Assembly (NCBI GenBank): GCA_030142905.1
Contig: JASJOG010000099.1
Span: 62,001-126,000 of the forward strand
DNA from: Heliopora coerulea
Lineage: Eukaryota; Cnidaria; Anthozoa; Scleralcyonacea; Helioporidae
Direction: 5' to 3'
Length of the DNA stretch: 64,000 nt
Both the position numbers and the translations under genes were made by a program. The notes beneath the pieces are model-generated. The model was not told the DNA's origin, made no database searches, and saw only the letters and a program-made list of their open reading frames with translations. Shown here one piece after another: positions 34,441-48,229 of the stretch (positions are counted from its first letter, which is position 1; every line of letters begins with the position of its first letter).

Positions 34441-35152
34441 TTCAGTCATATATATAAGTATACGTGTATGTGCAGTTTTATATTTTATATTCATTTTGCT
34501 TTTTTGTATTTCATATAACACTTACAGTTTTGGAATCTTCAAGTTAATCCGGATAAATAACTTTGGGAGCTTAACGATTTGGTTTCGAGAAAAATTCCTG
34601 CAAAAGCAGAAACCAAAATAAGTATTTACCTCGCCAACATATTGGTGTACGAACAGAGAATTTTACGAAAGATTGATTTTCATAGACCTATAAGAAAAGC
34701 TAACTGCAAATGCGAGAGTGATGCTTTTGACCTTAAATATCGACCAGACGTAGTGTGCTTTAATAGGTTGATATGATAAAGCTATTTAGCAACAAACCTG
34801 TATTATTACGATTCACTAAATTTAATATTAAACTATTTGGTATAGGTTTACTGAGGAAAATTGCTTTAATCGAACTATGAGATAGCGAGGGGAGTCACAC
34901 TTTTCAAATTTTAAATTTGTGAAGGGAAGGAGTTAGCTCTATGGAGAAAATTCCATTTTTTTTCGATAATTTTGATTTTAACTATGATTTAAAAGGAGTT
35001 AATTTAACCATATCAATGCTGGGGAGGCCGAACAGCTCTCATTCCACTTGGATTTTTAGTGATATCTTTTCTCTGGATGAACAAAAGGACACTAAAATTG
35101 GTGACTTTTCCTCAAAATGCTATTTCCAACATTTGGATTTGTAATTCTAAAC
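34441..35152. other. No gene recognised
   Basis: A 65-codon frame at 34579-34776 and a 67-codon frame at 34941-35144 have no recognisable features. The hAT MITE inserts at the end of this stretch. Confidence 0.5.
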
Positions 35153-35487
35153 CAGCGGTCCCAAACCCCCGGGCCGCGGCCCGGTACCGGTCCGTAGGGC
35201 ATTTGGTACCGGGCCGCACAGAAAGAATAAATAACTTACGTTATTTATTCTTTATTAACGTTATTCTTTATTAACGTTATTTACGTTACAAAGACACTGC
35301 TAATAAAGTTGCATATGAGTACACAGTGGATTCACGTTTATTATTATATTTACAATATACTACAGTTTTTATGCCGTCGTATCATTTTATTTTGTTGTAT
35401 TTATCCGCCACACCTTAAAGGCCGGTCCGTGAAAATATTGTCTAATATTAAACCGATCCGTGGCGCGAAAAAGGTTGGGGACAGCTG
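35153..35487 (-). mobile_element. Non-autonomous hAT-type DNA transposon (MITE), copy 2
   Basis: 335-bp inverse-orientation relative of the element at 14396-14881: begins CAGCGGTCCCAAACCCCCGGG and ends AAGGTTGGGGACAGCTG, with the same CCGGTACCGG-rich subterminal block and a shared internal segment (ACTGCTAATAAAGTTGCATATGAGTACACAGTGGATTCACG). Imperfect 8-bp target duplication TTCTAAAC/TTCTAAAT (35145-35152 and 35488-35495). The GC-rich end carries a locally tripled AACGTTATT block. No transposase. Confidence 0.9.
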
Positions 35488-35495
35488 TTCTAAAT

Positions 35496-38400
35496 CATAC
35501 GTAATAAGCTGTGCCATGGTAACCACAAGTTGAACGGTCATATATTTACTTTTTGAAGGCAGTTAAATAATCGAAATTTTTTCGACCAAATATTAGAAAT
35601 ACTACTTAGAATTGAAAACGAGGTTTTTAAGATCCAAATACATGGTGTCTTTTGTTTGAAGGTTTAGTATGACGTCATCTTCTTGCATTGGTTATGCCAT
35701 CATAATGCCTAGTTGTTGACAACAATATGTATATAAGGAACGTATAAATGAATTTGCAAATAGTGAAAAATGCTATATTGTAAAATAGATGTGTAAAATA
35801 GAAAGATTTATCAATTGTTAATCAAGAACTTGTAAACTCAGTAAGACATCATTGTAACGTCACAAACAAACAAAAAAAGAAAAACACAAATAAACTTCCT
35901 CTGATGTTATAAATTCTCAATCACTCGTATTCAATAGTTTTTTCTATTATAAATTTTAAGAGGAATACGAGTGAAAAATGAAAGCATTAAAAAAACAGAT
36001 AAAAGCAGTGGTTGAATGACGTAATAACGACGTCTTCAACATGTGGAAGTACTTAATTTTATAGAGCATTGCCAATTCAATGCTTCTGCCAAGTTTTACT
36101 GAAATATGCACAGTAATAATGAAATTATGGTATGAGGCGGATTGCACAACCCCAGACTTTCTAGGAGAAAAAGTTGCCCTCCCCAGACACGGTTGATAAT
36201 ACAGGAAAGTGTACTTACTAACTTTTCATTAACTAAGTAACCTATTTTTTTTTTTTTATTTTTAAAGTTCCTAAGACTCTCAAGTTTTGGTTTGAATTAG
36301 TTACAATTTCTTTCTTACCACAACAAAGTTCACCAACATTTCCAACAATTACTGCCAATTACTAGCTTTTATATAAATTCACGATTTTTCCGCCTATTTT
36401 CGAGAATTTTCTCCAAATTAGAAAAAGAAGACAATAGACTTGCCTCAATCAATATTGTAAATTAAATCATAAAATTAGTTAAAGAATCCTATACTAATAG
36501 TGATGCCATTTGAATAATCTGGTGGCAAGAAAGAACACTGATGTTCATTGTTTAAATTTTAACAAAAACTATTCGTCAAAGCTTCTTTCTCCTTTGTCGA
36601 GCTGATAAAAATCTAAAATACTTTTCCGCTAACTCAGTGGGATTTCTTTAGCTCTCTTTGGTTTAGCCAAATAACTTAATATCTCTCGTGCCTCTTGTAA
36701 TTTCAAAACAAAATTTAGAATAGAATAACTATAACTCTTCAAATATAACGTGGTAACTGAGTCTTGCCTAAGCAGTCACATATGATAAGACATACCCTCT
36801 TCCTGGATTCCAATGGTGTTTCACCAATTTTTGGCACAGTCAAAGTATGGGACGAGAACATAACTGTCAAAGCTCCACTATTGCAACGCTTTTGGCTTTG
36901 CGCATAAAACCTCTAAAAAGACTCATATATTGATATTAAGACTTAGTCAATTGCTTCCTGATAATTCGTATGAAAATGTTACGATGGTAAACAAACAAAT
37001 TAACTCACTAATTGACGTCTTGACGAGTTTATGTTGTTATACTGTTTATTCAAAGTGCTGTGAATCCCGAAAAATATTTCTTAACATCTGGTTAATGTCG
37101 CCAGCATTATCTTAACAAAGAATCCTTCGATTAACAAAATATCTGTGAAAGTAGAAGTAGAATCTTTCTGCCAGACTTCATTACCAAAACCCAGTGTAAG
37201 GCGATTTATCTGAAATAGGTTTTACTAATATATCTCTATTTTTAATCACTTACGTCTTCCAGCTAAGTCCAAACATTTTTGATAGTTCAGATTAAAAATA
37301 ACAGATGGACATAGTTATAAATCGTGGGAACTATTGCGAGCGCTATTTTCCCTTCCGGAAAGGTCTTGACATTTATAACAATCGATGACATGCTAACGTT
37401 TTCGGATTCCCCAGTATATTCTGAGGGCCCTCACCAAATGATTAGATGTTTTTTAAATTACTATTTTTAGCCAAGGCCAAATGAGCCTGCAAACTTAGTG
37501 CAGTGGCTAGTGCGTCCAAAAGCGACTGGTAGACTGTGGGTTTGCAGCCATGGCTAATCGAGCTTTCATTTATTTTATTTTATTTCCTTTCACAGTGTTT
37601 TTTCTACTCTACAGTGTTTTATTTTCTTCGAGTTTTTGCATAACGACTAATGCTCAAGCTAGGGTAGAAGCAAGGCAGCAAATCCGCTACAAGGACGATT
37701 AGGTTAGGGTTTCGGTTTGGGTGAGGTGAGACAGATAATCCGTCTTTAAATTTAAAGTCAAAGAAAGAAAACAGGTAAAAGAATTTTAGCGTGTTTCTGG
37801 TTGATGCGATTTGATACAGTTAGAGTGCAAAGCGCATATTTGGTGATGGCGAGAACATTAAGATGGCATCGACCATTATAGACGGTATTAACCGTTTACG
37901 AAAGGCAAAACTGCATCGCCAACAAGGATGTCTACTGCTTCATTGCTAGACAAATTTAGGATATTGGCTTCATGTAGTTTTGACAAGGTAAAATAATCTG
38001 GGCTCATTTTTGGCATACATTATTTCGAATTCCTAAATGCGCAAGTTAAAGCATTAGTAAAAACACGTGTATTTAATATTGCAAAATTAATACTGTAGCA
38101 ACTAATCAAGGTTAAATAGCTACTCCACACCCTGACAATACCACTTACTCCATGCATTTATACAAGTCTTCCGAATTCCAAACGCTTGGTGCGATATAAT
38201 TCTCTCAGCCACGAAATTTACTATGCCTAGTTTGCATGTAGAACGTGTGCACGTCTGACCGCACTAGAAAAGGATTAAACTTCGTATTGTATTTGCTTCT
38301 GGAGAATCTTGCAGGTTTTCAAATGAGTTCCCAAACGTCTTTAGTACGATGGCTTTTTTCCCTCAGAATCAATCAGGCGGCAAGATAACACCCAAAATTT

Positions 38401-39590
38401 CAAGAAAAATGTCAAGGAAAAAAAAATAAACTGTCGTTTTATTTTTAAAATTTGCCGAGAAAAGAGCTTTTGTTTGTTAATTTCAACTTGGTTTTTCTTA
38501 AAGTTTGCTTTGTAATTTCTTGATGTTGAATGTTCCGCAAGCATGCAAAGCAATTAAATATTTATTTGCAAGGACAATTTTTAATTGGATGTCCTTCATT
38601 AACATGTGCTGATAAATAGAACATTAAGAAACTGCACCCCCAGATCAAACAGATGGATGTCCGCAATTTTGTGTCATATTTTTCCTCCTCCACAAATCCT
38701 CGCTCGTTCTTTATAATTGTTCCTAATATCAACTTACAGACATATTAATTTGCTCAAAAATTCCAAAGAATTCTCGTTTACACCCGAGATTAAATTGGAT
38801 GACAAATCCCTATGGAAGAAAAGAAAATGTAAAAATTTCTTACATTTTTATTCCAAATTAATAAATGTTAATGCAGATCATTCCCCTTTTCAGTCATCAG
38901 AGAATCTATTTTTTACACATGCAACGCTCCATACTTGTTAAAATTAAAAAAAAAAAATTCATGATTTGAACTAATATAGAAAGCCAAATATATTTTATGC
39001 AAATTGCTTTTGTTTATCAGAAAGTCTTTAGCAAAATGATTGACAATGGGGAAAAAAATGTTATGTACTTCTGAACAAAAGATGGAAAAATTGTTTCACA
39101 AGGCATCCTATTAATATCACAAGATATTCTGTTAATATGACAAGGTATTCTATCGATATCAAGCATTGTAGCAATGTTTCTATATCTCGTTGAAGAAACG
39201 AATTTAAACTCTATTGTTAAGTAATAAATATTTGGTGGCTTTGACATCCTAAACGCTTTAAGGTAACCACACCTCATCTGTAGACCCCAGCCTATGTTAA
39301 TTCTCCCCTCTTATATGTAATTTCCGTTGAAGAACAAATTTATAGTTATATCGTATATTTCTAGTTTAAAATTTACTTACAAGTATTTCAACCCCGAAAA
39401 TTTCTTTAACAATCCATTCCATATTCTTGTTATTTTGTTATTGGACAAGTCGAGCCTTCAAATAATCATAATTGCAAATGAAACGAGAGAACAATGCATA
39501 TTAATTATATTATTAGTTGGGTCAATCTGATAAGAAATAGTTTGAGATTTCTTCTTTAGATTAGGAGTTAATAAAGTTACTATATTTATT
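35496..39590. other. No gene recognised; one tRNA-like phrase
   Basis: Long AT-rich stretch without coding evidence. At about 37487-37560 the phrase TAGTGCAGTGGCTAGTGCG followed about 40 bases later by GTGGGTTTGCAGCC resembles a Pol III A box/B box pair, possibly a relic SINE. Nothing else recognised. Confidence 0.5.
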
Positions 39591-39595
39591 CCAAT

Positions 39596-39990
39596 AAGTA
39601 CCGCCCTCAAACAAGTGCCGCTCCTGAATAAGCATCGCCTAGGAGAACTAATTAATTGAAATAAGCGCCGTCCTCAAATAATGTAAGCGCTGCACCGAAG
39701 AAGAAAGCGTCACTTAATCCCAGTGATGTAGAAGAAATTATTCCCCCGATACAGCTTCTTGAACTCAAACAGATTTAAACCCGATCGTGGACAAGATACT
39801 GACATTAATAGTGAGAATACTTTGACGGGGGGTTTCGTTTTCTTTCTTTTGGTTGCTTTCCATATAAGAACAAAAAGTTGTTGCATTTTATCCAGAATTG
39901 CTCCTTTCAATTAGTTTTAATAAGCGTAGCACTCAAATAAGCGCATCATCAAATAGGTCGTAAAATCAAATAAGCGTTGTAACTTTTATT
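39596..39990. repeat. Degenerate repeat built on AATAAGCGCCGC.CTCAA
   Basis: Imperfect copies of AATAAGCGC..(C/G)TCAAATAAGCGC occur at 39596-39720 and again at 39915-39990, with unrelated sequence between them. This looks like a dispersed repeat interrupted by about 190 bp. No coding capacity. Confidence 0.55.
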
Positions 39991-40759
39991 CTAGTAAATG
40001 CGGTATTAACGGGGGAAAGTTAAACATAGAAAACACGATATAAAACAAAAGAAAATAAATCCCTACTAAAATTTATCAAAAGGAAATTATATTTTACTCT
40101 CCTTAAAAGCATCACTTAAATATTTTTAAAGACGTTGATTCATGAACAAGCAATGACGACAAAAAGTTCAAAGAATGCCGCATTAGAAGTACGTGTGGAG
40201 AATCAGTGTATAGGTTCTCTTCCCGGAGAGTACTTTGTCCTCAGTCTTCAATTCAACTTGTGATGCCACATCTCAAAATTTCCAACTCTATTATTTGTAT
40301 GTAAATTATATTATAGTATGAATAGAACACTGTTGTAACCTTTTGTGAAACAGCCACCACGCTATCAAGCCTTATACCAAAGTCGCAGAAACAACAATAA
40401 AAGTGGGCGATCCATTGATGTACAAACGCCTGAACGGGTGTGCTTGACTGTGTGCTTCAGGAGTTAAAAATCCCAAAGGCCAGTTGTCTTCGTTATACAA
40501 ATGCCATACACGACAACCTGAACGCCCTTTGAAGTAGAGTTTGCTATTTAAGAATGATTTAAGAAAAATTATGTTCAATTCAGCAGTGATCTCACTTGGC
40601 AATCATAAGGTTGTAGTTTAATATTACTAAAATCCAGCGCCTGCCGATAACTTTAAGAAGTATAGTAGGAAAGATACTCTGAATTAAAGTGACATCTTGA
40701 AACTCAAAATGTGATTGAAAACAAGACAGGATTATAATGTTGTAGTAATATTTCGATTT
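39991..40759. other. No gene recognised
   Basis: AT-rich, with no motif or repeat noticed beyond short poly-T tracts. The 40372-40602 minus frame is unrecognised. Confidence 0.5.
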
Positions 40760-41640
40760 TATTACAAATTCATCTTCAGATATTCTGACTGGTAATGGCT
40801 TCTGACTAGGTATTTTAGACCATAAACGTGGTCCCAAATATCTTGGAGAATGCTTTCCATAATAGACAGTGGAACATCTAGACACTAAAAAATCATCATT
40901 TCTTAGGTTATATATTTAGTCGATGATTTCACAAATAAGTCGATGGTATTATCAAGAAGCATATCGTACTTAATGTTGTACAATAGGATTTCAATATCCT
41001 GAAACTTTCTATTACAAAGAGTTGTCATCTTAGCTCAAGTTAAAAGATCATTGGAAGTTCTACCCCAGTTTCAAAGTACAGCCCTAAAAACCCTCTCATT
41101 TACAAGTTTTAATTTTCTTCTGTAAGAAGCCCTACTATATTGCTACACCCAGTTACAGTATGTTAAATGGATCAGGATAGCTCTCTTTAAAAAATCCAGT
41201 TTGGCTTAACTAGTAATTACATTCCTTAACCTCATTAGTACCCCAATAAATTTACTAATGCTTTGTACCTGTAGAAGAAATGTGGTTAGTAAAACTTTGA
41301 CTGTAATGTATAATGATTCTAAGTATCAAATCCTCCCTTGCATCGATTATCTTATTGCACATTTCAAATTTAACTGGGAGACCTAACTTGCAATTTATTG
41401 TCACAGCCTAACATTTACTCAGATTACACTCTAAAAAATTGTCATAATACAACTTTAGATTTTAATTCTCTATCACATTCTATAGTGTTCATAACCTGTC
41501 CTGGATTAAGAGACCTGCAGTAAAGTTGATGGTCATATGCAAATGCTGAAAGTTGGGATTTTATGTCCAGGTAGAAGTAAACTTGTGTTATCATAGGAAG
41601 GGTGTCCTTCGATGTTTGAGTACTCTGTTATCTATCATTG
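40760..41640 (-). pseudogene. LINE (L2/Rex-like) reverse-transcriptase 3' relic
   Basis: On the minus strand, near 41520-41555, AFAYDHQLYCRSL corresponds to the ADDHQ catalytic block of L2/Rex-type LINEs, with the first aspartate replaced by tyrosine. Further down come a QDIEILLYNIKY segment and CSTVYYGKHSPRYLGPRLWSKIP (about 40815-40885), the conserved C-terminal end of LINE ORF2. Many stops and shifts. Non-functional. Confidence 0.7.
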
Positions 41641-42635
41641 CACATTATTCGTTGGCTTTGTCTACGTCTTTGATTTTGGCTAATGGGGCAGTGGTTCTCT
41701 CATTTTCAAACTGTATAATGACACCTCTGAACTCGTAGTTTAGTACATTACTTCCCCATGTCATTCCTTTCCCACTTTACATTTTTGCTATGTAGTACAA
41801 TGTATATATCTCATCTCACATTTATTGCATCTTATTCTTTCTTTACTCTTTGATTTTGCCTCCATCCTCCCCGGCCCGCCATCGTCTCATGAAATACAGA
41901 AAGAGTGCTATTACGAAGAACAATGGATTTTCCACCAAATTTCCCTTAAGCGTGGTATTCACCATGAATAAATGGTCGCTTGTTTTATATGTATTAACTG
42001 TTTTTGGTCCCTATCCGTCTTATTTATTTCATTCTGGCTAACGCCAGGTGACACTACTCATCAAAAGGAGACGTCTCAGACAAGAAAATGTTAAAAAGGC
42101 AACGCCTGTTGGAAGAGAACTGAGGCATGGCAAGATGAAAAAATCTCCCTAAAAGTTGTTTTGAATTCATTTTAGCAACCTGAATCCTCGGATATTTGCG
42201 CCCTTGGCAGTTTTGGACTCCGCTATTTGTTGGGTATCTTGAAGCGTCAGCTTTCACAGCTACTACAACGTCAGTGGTCTTGTATTTATCTATCTCTGAT
42301 ATCTTTCTCTGATGGCAGCTTTTTAAAGTAATTTGACTCTATTTCTTTTGTTGACAGATAGGGTTAGTCCTGTCCTTATTGTTAATTTGCCCAGTCCCAT
42401 TCGTTGGCAGAATATCGCTTTTTTTTCAGTATATTTGTGCAGCTCAGAGTGAATTTTGTCGGTAACCGAGTCGGTGATTTCGTCGATCATGATATTTGGC
42501 ATCTTAACGACTTACACAGTTTATCATGCATTTTCGTTTCTCTCTTGTGTTTGTCCCTTTGTAGCTGTTTATTCCCCAGGCGTGATAAAACATTCAGTAT
42601 TTTCTGTCTAGTTCCCAGTTTCTTATCTTGGTATT
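41641..42635. other. No gene recognised
   Basis: Short frames only, none with recognisable features. Ends in a TTTA-rich repeat. Confidence 0.5.
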
Positions 42636-42639
42636 TCAC

Positions 42640-42690
42640 TTTATTTATTTATTTATTATTTAATTATTTATTTAAAATTATTTATACACA
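42640..42690. repeat. (TTTA)n simple repeat
   Basis: TTTATTTATTTATTATTTAATTATTTATTTAAA, an imperfect tetranucleotide array. Confidence 0.85.
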
Positions 42691-42934
42691 GTAGCTTATC
42701 ATCCATAAAAAGAAGTTTTTCATAAGGCCGTGTGTTCTAAGTTCTGAAGTATCAAAAATGAGAAGATAAAACAATTTTAGAAACATAGAAATGTATTTTC
42801 AATACGGATAGTTTAAGATTCATCGACTCTTATTAAATGAAATATTCTTAGAGGTATAAAAAAGTATTTTTCAATATAGATCGTTTAAAAGACGTTTACT
42901 ACTAAATATGAATTAACTATTTACAAATGTATGT

Positions 42935-43960
42935 TCACAAATTTGTATTCCATGTCCTGGCAGCTGCGTAACTAAAGCTTTTCTTTATGGCATTGGTTTT
43001 AGGCTTTGACAACATAAGCATTTTGTTGTTACTTCTAAGGTTACAGGTTTTATTATTTACGAGAGTAAACAATTTTGAAATACTTATAGGGCAATTCCTT
43101 TTTAAAACATTTGACATGTTTTGATTTCCCTTCTTTTTGGAAAGGTTTCCATTGAAGTTTAGACAGTATAGTTTCAGACAAGACATCATAGTCGTCACGT
43201 GTTATCACTCTTGCAGCCCTATTCTGTACTTTTTGTAATTTTTCTGACAAAGTTCCATTGCAGCTGCCCCACGCCATTGCAAAGTAATCAAAGTGAGGTT
43301 GTCAACCATGAGTCAACCATTAAAATCGGTTTGACTTTTTTGAATTTTTCTATTCCTCTAGAAATTTTCTTGCTGATGTTGTCAATTTCAGCCTCCCTAT
43401 TTAGTTTTTCATCAATAATTACTGCTAAGCTTTTGGTAATTGAGACTCTTTTTATCTTTTTGTTACCAATTACAACCTGATAATTATTGGTAATTTTGGA
43501 TAGATTTTTATGTGTGATCCTATTATTATATACTCGGCTTTTTCTTCGTTCAACGACAATTTGTAAGTTTTTAAACTACCGAAAAACTTTATCCAACTCA
43601 CTGGTCCAACTTTTTTCTAAATCTGTATCTGTTCTTTCTGAGACAATGAGGTTTGTACCATTCGCATGCATTGATGGATTAGGTTTTTCTCGACAATTTG
43701 GCCAGTTGTTTATATATAACAAGAAGGGAAGTGGTCCAAGGTTTGTCCCTTGAAGAATTCTTGACTGTATAGCTCTATGTGATGATATTACTCGATTAAT
43801 CTTAAATCTTTAGATTCGATTATTTAAATACAATTTCAACCAAGACAGAGCTGCATTTTTAATGCTATACAAAAATATATTTTTATCAACAAATTGTGAT
43901 TAACAGTATCAAATGTTTTTTTTTTTTTAATTCGAGAAATAATATTCCATTTAGAAGGTC
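42935..43960 (-). pseudogene. CR1-like LINE reverse-transcriptase relic
   Basis: Minus-strand blocks in order: KKTFDTVNHNLLIKI (about 43870-43915), then LQGTNLGPLPFLLYINNWPNC (43680-43750), MHANGTNLIVS where the catalytic FADD should be, KIKRVSITKSLAVIIDEKLN (about 43390-43450), SEKLQKVQNRAARVIT (43190-43250), LSKLQWKPF, and a LMLSKPKTNAIKKSFSYAAARTWN end (about 42940-43020). The layout is that of CR1/L2-type ORF2. Both catalytic aspartates are lost and several stops are present. Confidence 0.85.
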
Positions 43961-46190
43961 CGAATCTATGGTAAGGCGGAGAATTCGCTAATATTCGTCC
44001 TAGACGTTTTAGTCTTTCATACTGGCAAGAGTTCTGGTTCATCTAATATGTCCGGCGATGAGTGACCTCTGGAAATGCGATGTTCTTCGTTCAATATTTT
44101 CAATGGTGATACTATACTGAACTTATCGTTCTTCGTATCTTCAACTTTTTTGTTTAAATAGGACAGGGTAAGAGTCATGGTGTTTAGGCGCTACTTAATG
44201 ACTTCATTTTCTTCTTTGAGGTTTTCATTAAGTTTTGTCAGATCTCAGTTCTCAACCTCAATTGAGGCGTATGACTTTTGGTATTAAACTTGCTTGAAAG
44301 ACTATTCATTTTGGAAGTTTATGAAGTACTCTTTGTTTGCGTCAATGTAACCGGTGCCCAAGTCCAAGTCCCTCGATAGACTTTGGTTGACTTCCAATTT
44401 TCTTGCTTTTTGGGTCATCGAGATTCAACGTTTTCGATTTTTTTTTTCTGCTGGTCATATTAACTGATTCACATCCACACCTTTGAAAGGTGTGCATGAC
44501 GGTTTTGGAACCTCCTGTCGCCAGTCTCTCAGATTTAGAATTATTACGTTCAAGGATATGTTGAGTCCCTATTTATTTTTTACTAATTATTTATTAAGTT
44601 AACTTGGTTAATTCACAGGTAGCAAAGCACGCTAAAATGCCATGTAATCTTTCCTTAATATGACTTTCTTTCTGTCGAACTTTTAGGCTTTTGATTGTAT
44701 CACTGTTTTAATAACAGGATAGTTTGATCCTTTACCGAGATCTCAAATAACATCGCTGTTTTCGTACTTGATTACCAAAAGGAAGAAATACTGTATCTGG
44801 ATTAAAACTGATCCCCTGGTCAATTTGATTTAATAATGTAATCAACACAGAAAAGAAATGGCGTAAATGGGACTGGAGCCACTGAAGGGGAAATGGTATC
44901 GTGTCCGGTAGAAGTTTGTGGAACAGAAAACAGCCCCAGGTTGTCATGTTACTGCTAATAAGATCAAAATGATATGACCCAAGCAATTAAATCAGCTTGC
45001 GACAAAATGTTACTAAATGGCGAGGCAAAATAAGAAAGCTATTCAATAAGAATGAATCATACCCGTCATAAAGATGATCTTCTTGAAAGGTCGGAACAAA
45101 ATTTGGCTGGTCAAGTAAGGGCAATAAAAACCAGTTATTGGTTATCTGAACTCAAAGTCGAAGACGTTATACAGATAATTGAAAACCCAGAACATCATGT
45201 CTAAATAGAGATTAAAATTTCAGAACACACAAAAATGAAAAGAAATGAAACTCACCAAAATACAAGGAAGTTTAATTTGGAAAGTACCCGGGCTGATTGC
45301 ATATATTGTTAAGACGGATATCGTGAAAATACTTGCCTAGTTGATTGAAAAATCTTAGCTTTGGACGCGAGAGTAGACTAGCATATTTCGAAAGCACTGA
45401 TCAAAGGAAATTAAAAGATTAAACTAAGGAATAGGACAATGTAGCATAGCATTTCATTGTGAGCAGCTTTGAAGAATTGAATAACTTTCTGAAACCCTCA
45501 TCAAACATCGTTGCAAAAGAGGACTAGTAACGGGTTCAAGAAAGCAGAGCCATGGCGGAAATGACCAAAAGGAAAGATAAAGGAAGATAGAAAGTTGTTA
45601 ATGATCGTTTGTTGGTGCTGTTGAATGCATTCTCACGTAAATGGTTTTGTTGCTATGTTAATGAATATTGCTTTCTTTGCAAACAACTTAAATTAGAGTG
45701 ACATTTTCATGATTGGCGTTAATGACAGACTGATAGTACATTTTCAGGTAATGTATAGCTAAAGATGTATTGCTTAACTTCAGTCATGAAACTGTTTAAC
45801 GTAACCTTTATTGTTTCCAGAGCAAGTCAAAATGGCGATATGTTCCACTGCTTCACTTTCAAAACCGAACAATTTTGCCAAGATTTTTTTCAGTCAGAAC
45901 AATATGTCACAAAACGCTTATGCCGACCTGATCAAAGTTAACAAAATATACGTTTTCGGATTTACCCTCATGTTGTACACTGTGCTGAGGAGTAGCTTGT
46001 CCTTGATGCTTTGACTTCTTGATTTGTTTGTCACGGACAGAAAGCATGAAAGAAGGGTCAGAAAAGACACTCAAAACTATCAAAAGTATATTACTCTCAT
46101 TCTAGAACAACGCAATTGCCACTTCGCGTATAATTGAATGTAATTACTTCTAAGTTATTAAGAGATATCCCCAAACAAATTTTTGAACCG
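43961..46190. other. No gene recognised
   Basis: No domain-bearing frame. The 44732-44986 minus frame and 45811-46014 plus frame show no motif. Confidence 0.5.
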
Positions 46191-46194
46191 CAAT

Positions 46195-46262
46195 TCTAGG
46201 AGGAGGGCAAGTGTCCCCTTGCCCGCCCCTGTGGATGCCCATGTTGTGTTATACTCCTTGAG
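46195..46262. repeat. MITE-like fragment
   Basis: AGGAGGGCAAGTGTCCCCTTGCCCGCCCCTGTGGATGCCCATG includes a GGGCAAG..CTTGCCC inverted repeat. This style of end is common in short dispersed repeats of invertebrate genomes. Family not determined. Confidence 0.4.
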
Positions 46263-46935
46263 AGCCGTGGATTTGTTGTGCACAAATGTTTTGATTTACA
46301 TTCGAATTTCGCTGAAATTTTAACAGCTCTGGCTATTAATGTCTTGTAATGATAGAACAACCACCACAGATTTGAAAAAAAAAAATCTAAACGACGATTA
46401 TACAAGGCGTATTATTTGAATGATTTATTCTAATAAATCTTTATACTCAATGCATTTGATCCAAGCCTATGTTTTATGGAAGGCAACCTAACAACATGTA
46501 TACCTTTCCTTATCTTTTCCAAACGTCGACTCAGTCCAGGGCATGTTAGACAGCTTTCTTGCAGAGCAGTCTATGGAATCATTGAGGCAATTGCAAACTT
46601 TGCACAGACGTTCACCTACAGAGAAAGCATACGTGTTATTACTTTTAGTAAATAACAATTAAACGCTAACTTATATTTCTTCGCAATAATACTTTCCACT
46701 CGTTTATGTCTCATACCTTCAGAATGATGAAACTTCTTGGTCTAAAATTGTACTAATAATTAATTTTTATAGGTCTCAATGATTTAATAATATAATGATT
46801 TAATAAAATGTTCCCAAAACAATAAAATACATACACTAAAATAATTAAATGTACATAACAATATCAAAAATGGATTGACGAAAGGGCTGATAACAGTTGG
46901 AGGGAACTGAGTTTGAATATTATAAACTGTTCTCC
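46263..46935. other. No gene recognised
   Basis: AT-rich spacer, no features noticed. Confidence 0.5.
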
Positions 46936-46939
46936 TTGA

Positions 46940-47880
46940 TTAGTATATACTTATAAGTACATGATATTTAAATACATCAAATATAAATAATGTATCAGTA
47001 CCTAACAAATTTGACACTAAAAAAGAAGTCACTTTTTTCTTGAAATTACTAAAGGACCTTTTTCCAACAAAATGAGATGGCAAAGAATTCCAGGCATTTA
47101 CATATACGTTAAAAAAGGGAAGCTTAAAATAGTTGGCACGTGAACGTTGAGGTCTCAACTTGTATTTATCACAGGATCCTGCGCGGGATTCACCTGTTAG
47201 GTATAAAAATGTTGTTTGACCAAATCCAAATGTAAGTTTATTCAACTGGACCAGACACAGATACTTTGGCCGCATTTCAAAATTCGTCCACTTTAATTTA
47301 CCAAGCTTTTCATCTTAGGGCAACTCTAGACTACATGTTAGACGTGTAGCTCTTCGCGGAATTGATTTAATCGCATTGATATGTTTTGACAAGTCGGGAT
47401 TCCGCACTCGACAGCTATACTTTAACATATGCCTGACTAGCACTTTAAAAGCTATCTTAACTCTTGTAACCAAACAGACCTGTAACCAAATTACCTACGT
47501 ATCAATCCCTATATTATACGCCGAGCTTTTGCACAGATGGCAGTAATATGATAATCCCAAGATAATGTAGAGTGAACCCATAACCTTACATTCTTATGCT
47601 TGTCAACAGATTCTAAAGCTTTGCCATTCGATCTGCACTCTGTCTGAATTGGATTTTTTTTTTCTTGTGATATATAAGACCACGGAATTTTCTCTCTTTA
47701 AGTTACCGTAAGAACCAGTAACCCCAATTGATAGCCATTTCCAGGTCATTCTGAAAAAGGTCATAGCCATCTGATCTAGAAATCTTTCTACAGAGAACAC
47801 TATCATCTGAAAAAAACCCAGCACTTTACAAGTTCTAGTTTGGGGAACATCATTTACATAGATCAAGAATAAGAGCTTAG
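46940..47880 (-). pseudogene. LINE reverse-transcriptase 3' relic
   Basis: Minus strand, from FLIYVNDVPQ at about 47835-47866 (RT motif after the catalytic loop), through a WKWLSIG segment, INAIKSIPRRATRL near 47340, then the frame 46940-47275 with KYLCLVQLNKLTFG, LRPQRSRANYF and YVNAWNSLPS..SFSNFKKKV. These are the thumb and C-terminal blocks of non-LTR retrotransposon ORF2. At least four stops interrupt the middle. The catalytic FADD block is not preserved. Confidence 0.8.
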
Positions 47881-48229
47881 TCGAAAGAATTTATTTCTAG
47901 CATGGAAACCAAAATGCAAGGCCAACAGCCACCAGGGAATATACTGCAAATCTGCTCGACTTTCTTTAAGCTAAAGAGTTGCTTGCTTTCGTTTTGCTCA
48001 ATTCTGGTGTGGCTGGTGAATGATTCTGTATTCGATCAGCAACTACCTACTTAGGGATTTTAAAACTTTTCGGGAAAATTATATTTATCACCTCTGAGCA
48101 AGTTTTCAGTCGAACTCTTTCAATTGAAATGCAGCTGTAGTCTTTGTTTAAGGGACTTGTCGTGGTTTTGTAAGCTTCGCCATTTTTTGTTCTTGAGTCT
48201 TTTAAAATGAACATTATCAGAATGTTTGA
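47881..48229. other. No gene recognised
   Basis: AT-rich spacer between a LINE relic and a dispersed-repeat fragment. Confidence 0.5.
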
